Shown: positions 1 to 7,674, numbered from the stretch's first letter. The stretch is 15,947 bases of DNA from UMGS363 sp051881775 (GCA_051881775.1 JBJEQN010000049.1:1-15947); one strand, 5' to 3'. Notes: generated by a model from the sequence alone, not told the origin. Made by a program: numbers and translations.

Positions 1-1
1 A

Positions 2-544
2 AGGAACAAGTCCGCGCTGGATAAGATGTACGACACGGCAAATCCCGTGCAAAACCGCGAGCGCAAGGAGTATAAGCTGCCCCGCGCGCTGAAAAAAGGC
101 GACAATGTACTCATATTTGACATAGACAAAAAGGGCGTGCTGGTCAGCGACCCCGACTCAAACGGAAATGTTTTTGTGCAGGCGGGTATCATGAAGACCA
201 AGGTCAATATCAGCAAGCTTCGTCTGCTTGAGCCCGAAAAGGTGACGGTACAAAGCAAAAAAATATCCACAAAGGGCGTGCGCGGCAAGATGCAGCGTTC
301 GTCGTCGATGGAGCTTGACATTCGCGGCTGTGCGGTGGACGAGGGCATACACGAGCTTGATATGTTCATCGACAACGCCGTGCTGACGGGAGTCAAGGTG
401 CTGACGGTCATTCACGGCAAAGGCACGGGCATACTCCGCAAGGGCATACAGCAGCATCTGAAAAGTCACCCCTCCGTCAGCAGCTTCCGCTCGGGAGTGT
501 TCGGCGAGGGCGAGGACGGCGTAACCATCGCGGAATTGAAATAG
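2..544 (+). CDS. mutS2: Endonuclease MutS2, C-terminal part (5' end outside window)
   Basis: The frame is open from base 2, so the gene starts before the window; about 180 C-terminal residues are visible. The first part (LKKGDNVLIFDIDKKG and following) matches the small beta domain that links the MutS2 ATPase to its tail. The last ~80 residues are a Smr domain, with the LDIRG motif and the HGKGTGILR motif typical of Smr nucleases. MutS2 proteins are MutS-like ATPases acting on branched DNA or collided ribosomes; the Smr domain is the nuclease module. The gene ends with TAG at 542-544, 57 bases before the next gene. The N-terminal clamp and ATPase cannot be judged here. Confidence 0.93.
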   Translation, partial: RNKSALDKMYDTANPVQNRERKEYKLPRALKKGDNVLIFDIDKKGVLVSDPDSNGNVFVQAGIMKTKVNISKLRLLEPEKVTVQSKKISTKGVRGKMQRSSSMELDIRGCAVDEGIHELDMFIDNAVLTGVKVLTVIHGKGTGILRKGIQQHLKSHPSVSSFRSGVFGEGEDGVTIAELK

Positions 545-601
545 TACAGGCATACTCCGGCATAAATATAGTATAACGAATATTTTGTCGGAGGGATACA
601 T

Positions 602-883
602 ATGAAATGTACATTGAATGACATTCGCAGCAAGGAGATAATCAACGTCCGCACGGGCACGAAGCTGGGCTACGCCGACGATATCGAGTTCGACACGGGG
701 GATATGTCCGTCAAGGCGCTTGTGGTCTACGGAAGATATCGCTTCTTCGGGCTAATGGGTCGCGACGATGACCTTGTTATAAAATGCAAGGATATTGATA
801 TTATCGGCACGGATACCATACTTATATCCGCAGATGAAGCAAATGTATCAAAAAAAGTGCAGGTAAACCGCAAAAGTTTGTAA
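602..883 (+). CDS. YlmC/YmxH-type PRC-barrel protein
   Basis: A 93-aa protein whose start is set by GGAGGG at 590-595. It is a single PRC-barrel-like beta domain: SKEIINVRTGTKLGYADDIE followed by short strands and a VKALVVYG strand. Length and pattern match the YlmC/YmxH family, annotated in spore-forming Firmicutes as sporulation proteins, though the molecular role is not established. No signal peptide or membrane segment is seen, so it is probably cytoplasmic. It lies 57 bases after mutS2 on the same strand and ahead of the rpsB promoter. Its sporulation link is family knowledge only. Confidence 0.85.
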   Translation: MKCTLNDIRSKEIINVRTGTKLGYADDIEFDTGDMSVKALVVYGRYRFFGLMGRDDDLVIKCKDIDIIGTDTILISADEANVSKKVQVNRKSL

Positions 884-904
884 AAAATGACGTTGTATTG
901 GGAC

Positions 905-933
905 TTGAAAAATACGGTAAAGTATGATATAAT
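905..933 (+). promoter_or_regulatory. Promoter of rpsB-tsf
   Basis: TTGAAA at 905-910, a 17-base spacer, then TATAAT at 928-933. Initiation is expected near 940, giving a leader of about 110 bases before rpsB. Confidence 0.8.
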
Positions 934-940
934 ATTTCAG

Positions 941-1050
941 TAATTCACACGTCCGCATTTTTAACGGTTGGTGCTTGCAGAAATGCGAGTTTATGTTAAG
1001 CTAAATCGGGCGGAGGATATATAATAAAACCAATTTGGAGGAATTAAACA
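941..1050 (+). promoter_or_regulatory. rpsB 5' leader with hairpin
   Basis: The leader has a perfect 7-bp stem, CGCATTT (954-960) with AAATGCG (981-987), and a purine-rich ribosome binding site GGAGG at 1037-1041. Ribosomal protein operons are often controlled through their leaders, so this could be an S2 autoregulatory site, but I do not recognise a known motif. Confidence 0.35.
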
Positions 1051-1800
1051 ATGGGCGTAGTATCTATGAAACAGCTTCTTGAAGCCGGTGTACACTTCGG
1101 TCACCAGACAAGAAGATGGAACCCTAAAATGGCACCTTACATCTTTACGGAGAGAAACGGTATCTACATTATCGATCTTCAGAAGACCGTAAAGAAGCTT
1201 GACGAGGCTTACAGCTTCATCCGTGAAGTTGCAGCTAACGGCGACACTGTTCTCTTTGTAGGTACAAAGAAGCAGGCCGGCGATTCCGTTAAGGAAGAGG
1301 CTTTAAGAGCAGGCGTTCACTATGTAAACGCAAGATGGCTCGGCGGTATGATGACAAACTTCAAGACCATTCAGAGAAGAATCAAGAGACTTGAACAGCT
1401 CCACGAAATGCAGGAAGACGGTACTTTCAATCTTCTTCCCAAGAAGGAAGTTGTTAAGCTTGAACTTGAAATAGAGAAACTCGAAAAGTTCCTCGGCGGC
1501 ATCAAGACAATGAACAAGCTCCCCGGCGCTCTGTTCGTAGTTGACCCCAGAAAGGAAAAGATCGCTGTTTCCGAAGCTAAGAAGCTCGGTATCCCCGTAG
1601 TTGCTATCGTAGATACAAACTGTGATCCTGATGATGTTGATTACGTTATCCCCGGTAACGATGACGCTATCAGAGCTGTTAAGCTCATTGCAGGCGCAAT
1701 GGCTGACGCTATCATCGAAGGCAGACAGGGTACTCAGGAAGCTGCTGCAGAAACAGAAGCTGAGGCTTCCGAAGAAGCTGCAGAAGTAGCTGCTGAATAA
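1051..1800 (+). CDS. rpsB: 30S ribosomal protein S2
   Basis: A 249-aa protein with the S2 signature near the N-terminus (EAGVHFGHQTRRWNPKMAPY, residues 11-30), followed by the Rossmann-like body with NARWLGGMMTNFKTI and the FVVDPRKEKIAVSEAKKLGIPVVAIVDTNCDP stretch. It assembles late on the 30S head-body junction. The C-terminus is an Ala/Glu-rich tail of about 20 residues. Start is fixed by GGAGG ten bases upstream and by the signature. Codon use is strongly biased, as expected for a highly expressed gene. It is followed by tsf after 82 bases, the usual bacterial order. Confidence 0.98.
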   Translation: MGVVSMKQLLEAGVHFGHQTRRWNPKMAPYIFTERNGIYIIDLQKTVKKLDEAYSFIREVAANGDTVLFVGTKKQAGDSVKEEALRAGVHYVNARWLGGMMTNFKTIQRRIKRLEQLHEMQEDGTFNLLPKKEVVKLELEIEKLEKFLGGIKTMNKLPGALFVVDPRKEKIAVSEAKKLGIPVVAIVDTNCDPDDVDYVIPGNDDAIRAVKLIAGAMADAIIEGRQGTQEAAAETEAEASEEAAEVAAE

Positions 1801-1818
1801 TTTAATTCCGGATTCTTC

Positions 1819-1847
1819 GGGCAGACACATTTTATATATGTCTGCCC
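1819..1847 (+). other. Hairpin between rpsB and tsf
   Basis: A perfect 9-bp stem, GGGCAGACA (1819-1827) with TGTCTGCCC (1839-1847), lies in the rpsB-tsf gap. No T-run follows, so it is more likely a partial attenuator or RNA processing site than a full terminator. Confidence 0.55.
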
Positions 1848-1882
1848 ATATTTCGATATTAATACTTTTGGGAGGAATAAAA

Positions 1883-2806
1883 ATGGCAAAGGCATCCATT
1901 CAGGAAATCAAAGAACTTATGAAAGCTACCGGCGTTGGTATGATGGATTGTAAGAAGGCTCTTGAAGAAGCTGACGGCGACAGAGACGCTGCGGTTACAA
2001 TTCTTCGTGAAAAGGGTCTTGCTACACAGGCTAAGAAGAGCGGAAGAATTGCAGCTGAAGGTATTGTTACTTCTGTAGTAGAAGGCAATGTCGGTGCTGT
2101 TGTTGAAGTAAATATTGAAACAGACTTTGCTGCAAACAACGAAGAATTCAAGGCTTTTGTTGCTGCTGTTGCAAAGACTGTAATCGAAAAGAACCCTGCC
2201 GATGTTGATGCTCTTAAGGCTGCAACTATCAGCGGCGGAGATAAGAGCGTTGAAGAATCTCTCCAGGATCTCTTTATCAAGATCAGAGAAAACATGGTTA
2301 TTCGCCGTTTTGTAAGACTTGAGGGCGTTCTTGTTCCTTACGTTCACGGCGGCGGAAGCATCGGCGTTATGGTAAAGCTGGATACAGATCTTCCTGCTGA
2401 CAAGGCATTTGAAGTAGGTAAGGACTGCGCACTTCAGGTTGCAGCTATGAACCCTGCATATCTTAACAGAGAGAGCGTTCCTGCTGAAGTTCTTGAAAAT
2501 GAAAAGACTATCATCATGGCTCAGATGGCTGAAGATCCTAAGATGGCTACCAAGCCTGAACAGGTAAAGGCTAAGATCGCCGAGGGTAAGGTTGGCAAGT
2601 ATTATTCCGAAAACTGCCTCCTTGAACAGGCTTTCGTTAAGGACGACAAGATGACAGTTCAGCAGTATGTTGACGCAGCAGCTAAGCAGCTCGGCGGCAA
2701 GATCACAGTTGTTGACTACGTTCGTTTTGAAAGAGGCGAAGGCGTAGAAAAGAAGGTTGACAACTTTGCTGACGAAGTTGCAAGCATGGCAGGTACTAAT
2801 AAGTAA
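1883..2806 (+). CDS. tsf: Translation elongation factor Ts
   Basis: A 307-aa EF-Ts, the nucleotide exchange factor for EF-Tu. The N-terminal UBA-like domain carries IQEIKELMKATGVGMMDCKK, followed by the core signature ETDFAANNEEF that contacts EF-Tu. Length fits full-size Firmicute EF-Ts. The start at 1883 is supported by GGGAGG at 1870-1875; an in-frame ATG at 1838 lies inside the intergenic hairpin, has no ribosome binding site and adds residues not found in the family. It shares the highly biased codon use of rpsB and is probably expressed mainly from the same promoter. Confidence 0.98.
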   Translation: MAKASIQEIKELMKATGVGMMDCKKALEEADGDRDAAVTILREKGLATQAKKSGRIAAEGIVTSVVEGNVGAVVEVNIETDFAANNEEFKAFVAAVAKTVIEKNPADVDALKAATISGGDKSVEESLQDLFIKIRENMVIRRFVRLEGVLVPYVHGGGSIGVMVKLDTDLPADKAFEVGKDCALQVAAMNPAYLNRESVPAEVLENEKTIIMAQMAEDPKMATKPEQVKAKIAEGKVGKYYSENCLLEQAFVKDDKMTVQQYVDAAAKQLGGKITVVDYVRFERGEGVEKKVDNFADEVASMAGTNK

Positions 2807-2834
2807 TTGTTGTACTAATAATTAATTAAAATTG

Positions 2835-2873
2835 ATACCGTCTGTACAGTTTTGTATAGACGGTATTTTTATA
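2835..2873 (+). terminator. Terminator after tsf
   Basis: ATACCGTCT (2835-2843) pairs with AGACGGTAT (2858-2866), and the stem extends with one mismatch toward the loop; it runs into TTTTTATAT. Typical intrinsic terminator. Confidence 0.88.
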
Positions 2874-2964
2874 TCTATTTAGCGGATGTTTTGTTATATT
2901 TGTATAAATTTATAATATTTTTATTGAATTTTATGTTATATACTCCAAATGTTGCAGGCCTGTA

Positions 2965-2993
2965 TTGACAACTATGTCACGCCGTGATATACT
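2965..2993 (+). promoter_or_regulatory. Promoter of the CPBP protease operon
   Basis: TTGACA at 2965-2970, 17-base spacer, TATACT at 2988-2993. The -10 lies within GTGATAT (2984-2990), which pairs with ATATCAC (3007-3013); TGATATATATCA (3001-3012) is itself a perfect palindrome. The overlap with the -10 and start point suggests an operator. Confidence 0.7.
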
Positions 2994-3075
2994 CTAATCA
3001 TGATATATATCACACCTCGACATATCAAGCTGCGACAGATAAAGTTAACAGTAGAATTATTTTGGAGGTAAAAAA

Positions 3076-4035
3076 ATGAAAAGTTTTTATATCCGCCGTC
3101 CCGAGATGTATAATGAAGCGGCAAGGGGCAAATCGGGAGGAATAATCAAGACCTTGTTGGTATTTGTTTTATTTATGATAATCGTATCTATGGCACAGGG
3201 AATTATCCCTATGGTAATGTCGTTTGTTGAGGGTGTAAAATTTGCTGCATCAGGAGCAAGTCCTGAGGAATTTGATGTTCAAGCTATGACAAACAGCCTG
3301 CCGTTTAGATTAGTTTCGTTGTTTACAACAGTTTTTGCTACAATAGGAGCTGTTATTTACTGCGTCTGCATTGAAAAGCGGACACTGTCCTCAATGGGTG
3401 TAAAAAAGGAACACGCTGCAAGAGATTATCTTGTTGGCTTACTGATAGGATTTGTAATGTTCAGCGCAGTTGTGCTTGTGAATGTACTTCTTGGCGGTAT
3501 GAAGTTTGAGAGCTTTAACAGCAATGTTTCGGTAGGACTGCTTTTAGTGTTCTTTGCAGGCTTTGTTATTCAGGGGATGAGCGAAGAGTTTGTCTGCCGT
3601 GGATACCTTATGAACACAATCGGCGGAAAGCACAGTATGGCGGCTGCGGTAATGATCAGCTCTGTAGCATTTATGGCGCTTCATCTCGGAAATCAGGGGC
3701 TTAGTGTAATTGCTCTTGTTAATCTTGTACTTATAGCTGCGTTTTTTGCGGTCTATATGATATGCTTTGACAACATATGGGGCGTGTGTGCGATCCATTC
3801 AATATGGAACTTTGCTCAAGGCAATATTTACGGAATAAAGGTAAGCGGCGTGGAGCTTAACACAGTACCTGTATTTACTGTAACTCAGATAGAAGAAAGC
3901 AGCTTGATAAACGGCGGAGCTTTCGGAGCAGAGGGAGGTTTCGGCACAACGATAGTTATACTTGTTTCTCTTGCGCTGCTTGTTGTGTACATGATAAAGA
4001 CAGGCAAGGCAGGATTTACGGAAAAAAACGAATAA
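3076..4035 (+). CDS. CPBP-family intramembrane glutamic endopeptidase
   Basis: A 319-aa multi-pass membrane protein with hydrophobic segments around residues 23-45, 78-98, 117-140, 152-168, 187-205, 210-232 and 290-308. The three CPBP (Abi/CAAX) motifs are present: EExxxR at E170-E171-R175, FxxxH at F199-H203 and HxxxN at H241-N245, so the active site looks intact. Families of this type cleave peptides within the membrane and are linked to prenyl-protein processing, bacteriocin immunity and signalling; the substrate here is unknown. Start is backed by GGAGG at 3063-3067. The next gene begins 19 bases after the stop, suggesting one transcript. Confidence 0.9.
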   Translation: MKSFYIRRPEMYNEAARGKSGGIIKTLLVFVLFMIIVSMAQGIIPMVMSFVEGVKFAASGASPEEFDVQAMTNSLPFRLVSLFTTVFATIGAVIYCVCIEKRTLSSMGVKKEHAARDYLVGLLIGFVMFSAVVLVNVLLGGMKFESFNSNVSVGLLLVFFAGFVIQGMSEEFVCRGYLMNTIGGKHSMAAAVMISSVAFMALHLGNQGLSVIALVNLVLIAAFFAVYMICFDNIWGVCAIHSIWNFAQGNIYGIKVSGVELNTVPVFTVTQIEESSLINGGAFGAEGGFGTTIVILVSLALLVVYMIKTGKAGFTEKNE

Positions 4036-4054
4036 AAAATAGGGGAGATCAACT

Positions 4055-4402
4055 TTGAGCAACACATATATATTCTGGTTTATTATTATTGTCTGCATCA
4101 TTCTTCCTGCAATAGCAAGAAGGAAAAGAGTTAAAGCATATGCGGCAATAAAAATCGCAAAACGAAAAAGAAAACATTTGAACGATGAGGAGAGAGCTAA
4201 AATGAACGAGATCATTCAGAAATTTGTCGGAAAAGAGTGCCTTATTTCAACCATTAATTCGGAGAGTGTTTCCGTACAGGGTACGATCACCGGTATAAAC
4301 GGCGGCTGGGTCACAGTAGAGCACAGCGGCACGGAGGAAATGATAAACATTGATTATATCGTGAAAATCAAGGAATACCCCCGTAAAAAGAAAAACAAGT
4401 AA
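4055..4402 (+). CDS. Membrane-anchored small protein with LSm-like C-terminal domain
   Basis: A 115-aa protein starting at TTG with GGGGAG seven bases upstream. Residues 3-22 form one hydrophobic helix followed by a strongly basic stretch (RRKRVKAY, KIAKRKRKH), so a single anchor with the rest in the cytoplasm is likely. The C-terminal ~65 residues (MNEIIQKFVGKECLISTINS and on) are closely similar to the whole of the next protein. The pattern is one short helix then five short strands with conserved turns (G-x-I, GGW-x-T-V, IN-x-DYI). I do not know the function. The internal ATG at 4202, preceded by GAGGAGAG, could give a second, soluble product matching the paralogue. Confidence 0.85.
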   Translation: MSNTYIFWFIIIVCIILPAIARRKRVKAYAAIKIAKRKRKHLNDEERAKMNEIIQKFVGKECLISTINSESVSVQGTITGINGGWVTVEHSGTEEMINIDYIVKIKEYPRKKKNK

Positions 4403-4418
4403 AAAGGAGAAAAGAACA

Positions 4419-4637
4419 ATGAACGAGCTTATTCAGAAATTTATCGGTAAGGATTGTCTTATCTACTGCATCAATTCGGAGGCAAGCGTGGAAGGCGTTA
4501 TACAGGAGCTTAAGGACGGCTGGATAACGGTTGTCAAGGATGATTCCGAGGAGATCATTAATACCGAATATATCGTAAGGATCCGTGAATATCCACGCAA
4601 CAAGAATGGCAAAAAGAAATCGGTGGTGTTAGACTAA
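4419..4637 (+). CDS. Small soluble paralogue with LSm-like pattern
   Basis: A 72-aa protein with AAGGAG 8 bases before its ATG, 16 bases after the preceding stop. It aligns along its length with the C-terminal domain of the upstream gene: NELIQKFIGKDCLIYCINS against NEIIQKFVGKECLISTINS, then GWITVVKDDSEEIINTEYIV, RIREYP and a basic tail. The order helix, strand, G-x-I turn, strand, loop, I-x-x-I strand recalls Hfq/LSm folds, but the match is by pattern only. The pair looks like a tandem duplication in which one copy gained a membrane anchor. Confidence 0.85.
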   Translation: MNELIQKFIGKDCLIYCINSEASVEGVIQELKDGWITVVKDDSEEIINTEYIVRIREYPRNKNGKKKSVVLD

Positions 4638-4706
4638 GGCTATGCTTGAAACAGGAATCTATTTTGCAGCGTGTATGATAATAAATGTTTTTTTACAGAT
4701 TATCCG

Positions 4707-4735
4707 TTGAAACAAACTCAATTTTATGGTATTAT
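4707..4735 (+). promoter_or_regulatory. Promoter of the PadR gene
   Basis: TTGAAA at 4707-4712, 17-base spacer, TATTAT at 4730-4735. Just downstream is the palindrome TACCGGTA at 4744-4751 in the leader, a possible autoregulatory operator since PadR genes commonly repress themselves. Confidence 0.7.
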
Positions 4736-4769
4736 GTAACAAATACCGGTAATAAGAAAGTGTGATTGT

Positions 4770-5099
4770 TTGAAAAAGCTTGAAAAACTGCTCAAAAGCT
4801 ATATTCCTATGACGGAAACCGCTTTTTATATACTTCTGGCGCTGACAGAGCCCCGTCACGGCTACGGGATAACCAAGTTTGTTGCGGAACTTACGGAAAA
4901 CCGCATAAAACTGGGTTCCGGCACAGTTTACGGCACTCTTACAAAAATGCAGAAGGACGGACTTATTGAGGTCTATGACGACACAGATAAGAAAATCGTA
5001 TATAATATAACCGATACGGGCAGACAAGTTCTTCGCACCGAGGTGCAGAGGATCAAGCTGCTTTACGGCAACGCTGTTTCGCAGGAGGATAAGATATAA
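4770..5099 (+). CDS. PadR-family transcriptional regulator
   Basis: A 109-aa protein with TTG as proposed start; an alternative is ATG at 4809 (residue 14). The winged helix is clear: TETAFYILLALTEPRHGYGI opens the recognition domain, LGSGTVYGTLTKMQKDGLIE is the recognition helix and wing entry, and KKIVYNITDTGRQVL the wing and last strand. It is short, as in PadR subfamily 2 where dimerisation uses one C-terminal helix. Its stop overlaps the start of the next gene by one base (TAATG), so the two are translationally coupled. PadR regulators paired with DUF2812 proteins are a recurrent Firmicute arrangement. Confidence 0.9.
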   Translation: MKKLEKLLKSYIPMTETAFYILLALTEPRHGYGITKFVAELTENRIKLGSGTVYGTLTKMQKDGLIEVYDDTDKKIVYNITDTGRQVLRTEVQRIKLLYGNAVSQEDKI

Positions 5100-6247
5100 T
5101 GACGGTCAAATTTATGCCTGTATGGTTTGCCGATGTTGTTAAAACGGAGGAACGCCTTTCGGAGTACGCCGCAAAAGGACTTATGCTTTCGGGATTTAAG
5201 CCTTGGGGCAGGTTTGAGTTTTCTGAAGCCGAATCTGTCAACCTGCGTTTCAGAATATGCCGCAGTAAAAGATGCAGCGGAAAAGTACCGAAAAAGCTGA
5301 CCGAAAGCGGCTGGACAAGTATTTCCGGCAGTAAAAATTACTACATAGCTGCAATTGAAAAGGACAAATGCGAAAAGCTGCCTTCTTATAGCTCATGGTC
5401 GAATTTTTACAGAATAATAATGGTGGTCATCACCTTTTTTATGTGCTATTTTGTAGGCTTTATGTTCGGCTTTTCTGCTGCTTTGATGTCGGGAAAAGAA
5501 ACGAGCAGCGATAAAATTGCCGGAGCTGTTATAAGAGCGGTTATATTAGCTGTAATTGTATTTGCTTTTGTGAAAATATGTCGTTCAGGCAAAAAAATCA
5601 AGGACTTTTCCGAAAATTCTCTTGACCTTGATCTGACTGTACCTAAAGAAAACTTCCTTTACACTAAAGAACAGGAAAAGCAGATGCTTAAATCGGGTGA
5701 AATGATAAAGAAATCTCCCACAGCATGGTATCTTGATCCGGTGAAAATCGAAAAAACAGTTGAGGAAATGGCGGAAAAGGGCTGGAAGTTTTACCGTCTG
5801 AGTAAATGGGGTACGACTTTTTATTATGTTAAGTCCGAGCCGTGCAAGATAAAATTTGTTGTGGATTATCAGAACCAGGCTACTGACGAATATTTTGAAA
5901 CAGCAAAGTCCGACGGCTGGAAGTTGGAATTTACTTCTTTTACAAGAATAACCAGCTTTTGCATATGGACTAAGGAGTACAGTGCCGCTGAGGACGAGCC
6001 GGAGTTTTACAGCGATTCCGAATCGGACGTAACTCGTTCAAGAAATCTTATGCTTTCGCTTGTTATTACTGCGGCATTTTGCGACGTAGTATTCGGGGCA
6101 ATACTTTATATGATAATTTCCCACAATTTTGAGGACGGTTGTTTCGATTGGTTCATGGCGGCGTTCAGCGTTGTTGTGGTATTTGAATTTACTTGTATGG
6201 CAGTAATGGCTGTTGTGGGATTTATACACTCAAAACAGAACAAATAA
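5099..6247 (+). CDS. DUF2812 domain-containing membrane protein
   Basis: A 382-aa protein with two copies of the DUF2812-type module. The first, residues ~1-95, has VKTEERLSEYAAKGLMLSGF; the second, ~205-290, has IEKTVEEMAEKGWKFYRLSKWGTTFYYVKSEP. Each is followed by a pair of hydrophobic segments (about 104-126 and 140-160; 314-337 and 347-375), so the soluble modules likely lie on one side of the membrane. Function is not known. Genes of this family usually sit behind a PadR regulator as here and often act in stress or transport responses, which for this protein is inference. A terminator follows 9 bases downstream. Confidence 0.85.
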   Translation: MTVKFMPVWFADVVKTEERLSEYAAKGLMLSGFKPWGRFEFSEAESVNLRFRICRSKRCSGKVPKKLTESGWTSISGSKNYYIAAIEKDKCEKLPSYSSWSNFYRIIMVVITFFMCYFVGFMFGFSAALMSGKETSSDKIAGAVIRAVILAVIVFAFVKICRSGKKIKDFSENSLDLDLTVPKENFLYTKEQEKQMLKSGEMIKKSPTAWYLDPVKIEKTVEEMAEKGWKFYRLSKWGTTFYYVKSEPCKIKFVVDYQNQATDEYFETAKSDGWKLEFTSFTRITSFCIWTKEYSAAEDEPEFYSDSESDVTRSRNLMLSLVITAAFCDVVFGAILYMIISHNFEDGCFDWFMAAFSVVVVFEFTCMAVMAVVGFIHSKQNK

Positions 6248-6255
6248 TATTTATA

Positions 6256-6296
6256 AAACCGCTTACGGGAATTGAATTTCGTAGGCGGTTTGTTTA
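6256..6296 (+). terminator. Terminator after the DUF2812 gene
   Basis: AAACCGCTTACG (6256-6267) pairs with CGTAGGCGGTTT (6280-6291), 12 positions with one G-U, followed by TGTTTAT. Confidence 0.85.
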
Positions 6297-6344
6297 TAAA
6301 TGCAGTAAATTTGTCGTACTAATGTGTACCTAAATGTGTATTCC

Positions 6345-6386
6345 AAAAACAGTAAACCCCGTAAAACCTAAGTTCTACGGGGTTTT
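6345..6386 (-). terminator. Terminator downstream of tRNA-Lys
   Basis: Perfect 10-bp inverted repeat AAACCCCGTA (6354-6363) and TACGGGGTTT (6376-6385), five bases beyond the tRNA 3' end. On the minus strand it is followed by ACTGTTTTT. Confidence 0.75.
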
Positions 6387-6390
6387 AAAC

Positions 6391-6466
6391 TGGTGAGCTA
6401 TTGGGGATTTGAACCCCAGACCCTCTGATTAAAAGTCAGATGCTCTGCCGACTGAGCTAATAACTC
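6391..6466 (-). tRNA. tRNA-Lys (anticodon TTT)
   Basis: On the minus strand the 76-nt sequence folds as a cloverleaf: acceptor GAGTTAT with ATAGCTC (one G-U), D-loop TAGCTCAGTCGGCAGAGCA, anticodon stem CTGACTTTTAATCAG with anticodon TTT, T-arm TGGGGTTCAAATCCCCA, and an encoded ACCA end. It has its own promoter and terminator. Confidence 0.97.
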
Positions 6467-6470
6467 TTAT

Positions 6471-6492
6471 GTTGTGAACGTTTATTCACAAC
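6471..6492 (-). other. Palindrome in the tRNA-Lys 5' leader
   Basis: GTTGTGAA (6471-6478) and TTCACAAC (6485-6492) form a perfect 8-bp inverted repeat with a 6-base loop between promoter and mature tRNA. It would fold as a leader hairpin cut off by RNase P, or be a protein binding site. Confidence 0.5.
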
Positions 6493-6500
6493 GCTTAATT

Positions 6501-6529
6501 ATTATATCAAATTGTGCCTGATTTGTCAA
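6501..6529 (-). promoter_or_regulatory. Consensus promoter of tRNA-Lys
   Basis: Minus strand: TTGACA (6524-6529), 17-base spacer, TATAAT (6501-6506). Both hexamers are perfect sigma-A consensus. Confidence 0.9.
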
Positions 6530-6620
6530 TATCTTTTTTGCTTTTTGTCAATATAGCTATATTTTGTGCAATTAACAGAAAATAATTCACAAAATGCACA
6601 ACGATATTTTAGGAGAAATT

Positions 6621-7631
6621 TTATTCCGTGAGTGCATTTACAATGTTTTTGAAAACGCATTTGCCTGTTTTTCTGTTAAAAAGTCCGAAGCTGCCTCTGC
6701 CGGCTTCAATATAACCGTTGTCCCACCAAAGGTATTTTATATTCAGTTCATCGGCTTTTTTTCTGAAATATCTGATATATGCGATGCGCTGACCGCTGTT
6801 GTTCCTGTTTACTGCTCCGAACTCGTCTATGATAAGCGGTATATCTTTATCGGTGCAGTATGTTTTCATGTAATCGAAGGTTGCGTCCAGCTTTGCGGTC
6901 TGTGCGGTATCTTCGGAGTCAAAATCCTTTGCACCGTTTTCAAGACAGGCAAATTCCCAAGGCACATATGAGTGAACATTTACTATTACCTTGTCATCAT
7001 TCGGAACTTCAAGCTCACGCATAACGTCCTCAGTGCAGGTGCCGCAGTAGGTAGCAAGTACAAGGTGACGAAGGGCATTTTTCCCTCCGCTGTTTCTTAC
7101 GGTGCTGATAAAATCGGCATTCAGCTTGTTCACGACAGCTCTTGCTTCGGGGTCGACCGATTCCCATTCATCGGGCTGACCGAGTTTTCTCGGCTCGTTA
7201 AGTCCTTCAAACAGCAGACGTTCGCCGTAATCGGAGAAACGTGCGCAAATCTGCTCCCAGACACGCTTCAGAACTGCAGAAGCGTGAGGATAATTTTCCT
7301 CGGAGGTGTAAAACCAGTTTTCGTGGTGAGTGTTCAGAATAACAAAAACGCCTCTTTTGTAAGCGTAATCAACGACCTCCTGAACTCTGTCCATCCATTT
7401 AGGGTCAATCGTTCCATCTTCATCAGTAAAGTGATTGTACCATGTGACAGGGATACGGATAACATTGATACCCGTTTCAATCACGTTGTCTATAAGCTTC
7501 TGGGTAACAGGCGGATTGCGCCAAGAGGTTTCCGATTCAAGTCCTCCGGTTTTGCAGGCATCAAGAGAGTTGCCCACGTTCCATCCGACAGTCCATTCCT
7601 TTAAAAGCTCCTTTGAAGATATGTTTCGCAT
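6621..7631 (-). CDS. GH5 family glycoside hydrolase (endoglucanase type), no signal peptide
   Basis: A 336-aa single-domain clan GH-A enzyme. Motifs in order: GWNVGNSLDA (16-25), VIRIPVTWYNHF with the conserved Arg (57-68), VILNTHHENW (97-106), the acid/base Glu in FEGLNEPR (E146), VNVHSYVPWEF (217-227) and the nucleophile Glu in IIDEFGAV (E270), then WWDNGYIEAGRGSFGLF. The closest group by pattern is bacterial beta-1,4-endoglucanases. The protein begins directly with the catalytic domain; there is no signal peptide, dockerin or carbohydrate-binding module, so it is probably cytoplasmic and acts on imported oligosaccharides. The start is set by AAGGAG seven bases upstream. It follows asnS with a 43-base gap and may share its transcript. 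I see no clear terminator after it. Confidence 0.93.
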   Translation of the reverse strand: MRNISSKELLKEWTVGWNVGNSLDACKTGGLESETSWRNPPVTQKLIDNVIETGINVIRIPVTWYNHFTDEDGTIDPKWMDRVQEVVDYAYKRGVFVILNTHHENWFYTSEENYPHASAVLKRVWEQICARFSDYGERLLFEGLNEPRKLGQPDEWESVDPEARAVVNKLNADFISTVRNSGGKNALRHLVLATYCGTCTEDVMRELEVPNDDKVIVNVHSYVPWEFACLENGAKDFDSEDTAQTAKLDATFDYMKTYCTDKDIPLIIDEFGAVNRNNSGQRIAYIRYFRKKADELNIKYLWWDNGYIEAGRGSFGLFNRKTGKCVFKNIVNALTE

Positions 7632-7674
7632 ATACCAAGCTCCTTATTTATGTTTTTGATCAAGAAAATGTGCG

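Noticed and set aside
158..601. Long minus-strand frames opposite mutS2, rpsB, tsf and the CPBP gene
   Set aside because: Mirror frames of well-supported plus-strand genes, with no start signals or recognisable proteins.
6972..7604. Long plus-strand frames opposite the GH5 gene
   Set aside because: Shadow frames; the minus-strand GH5 motifs and start signal are clear.
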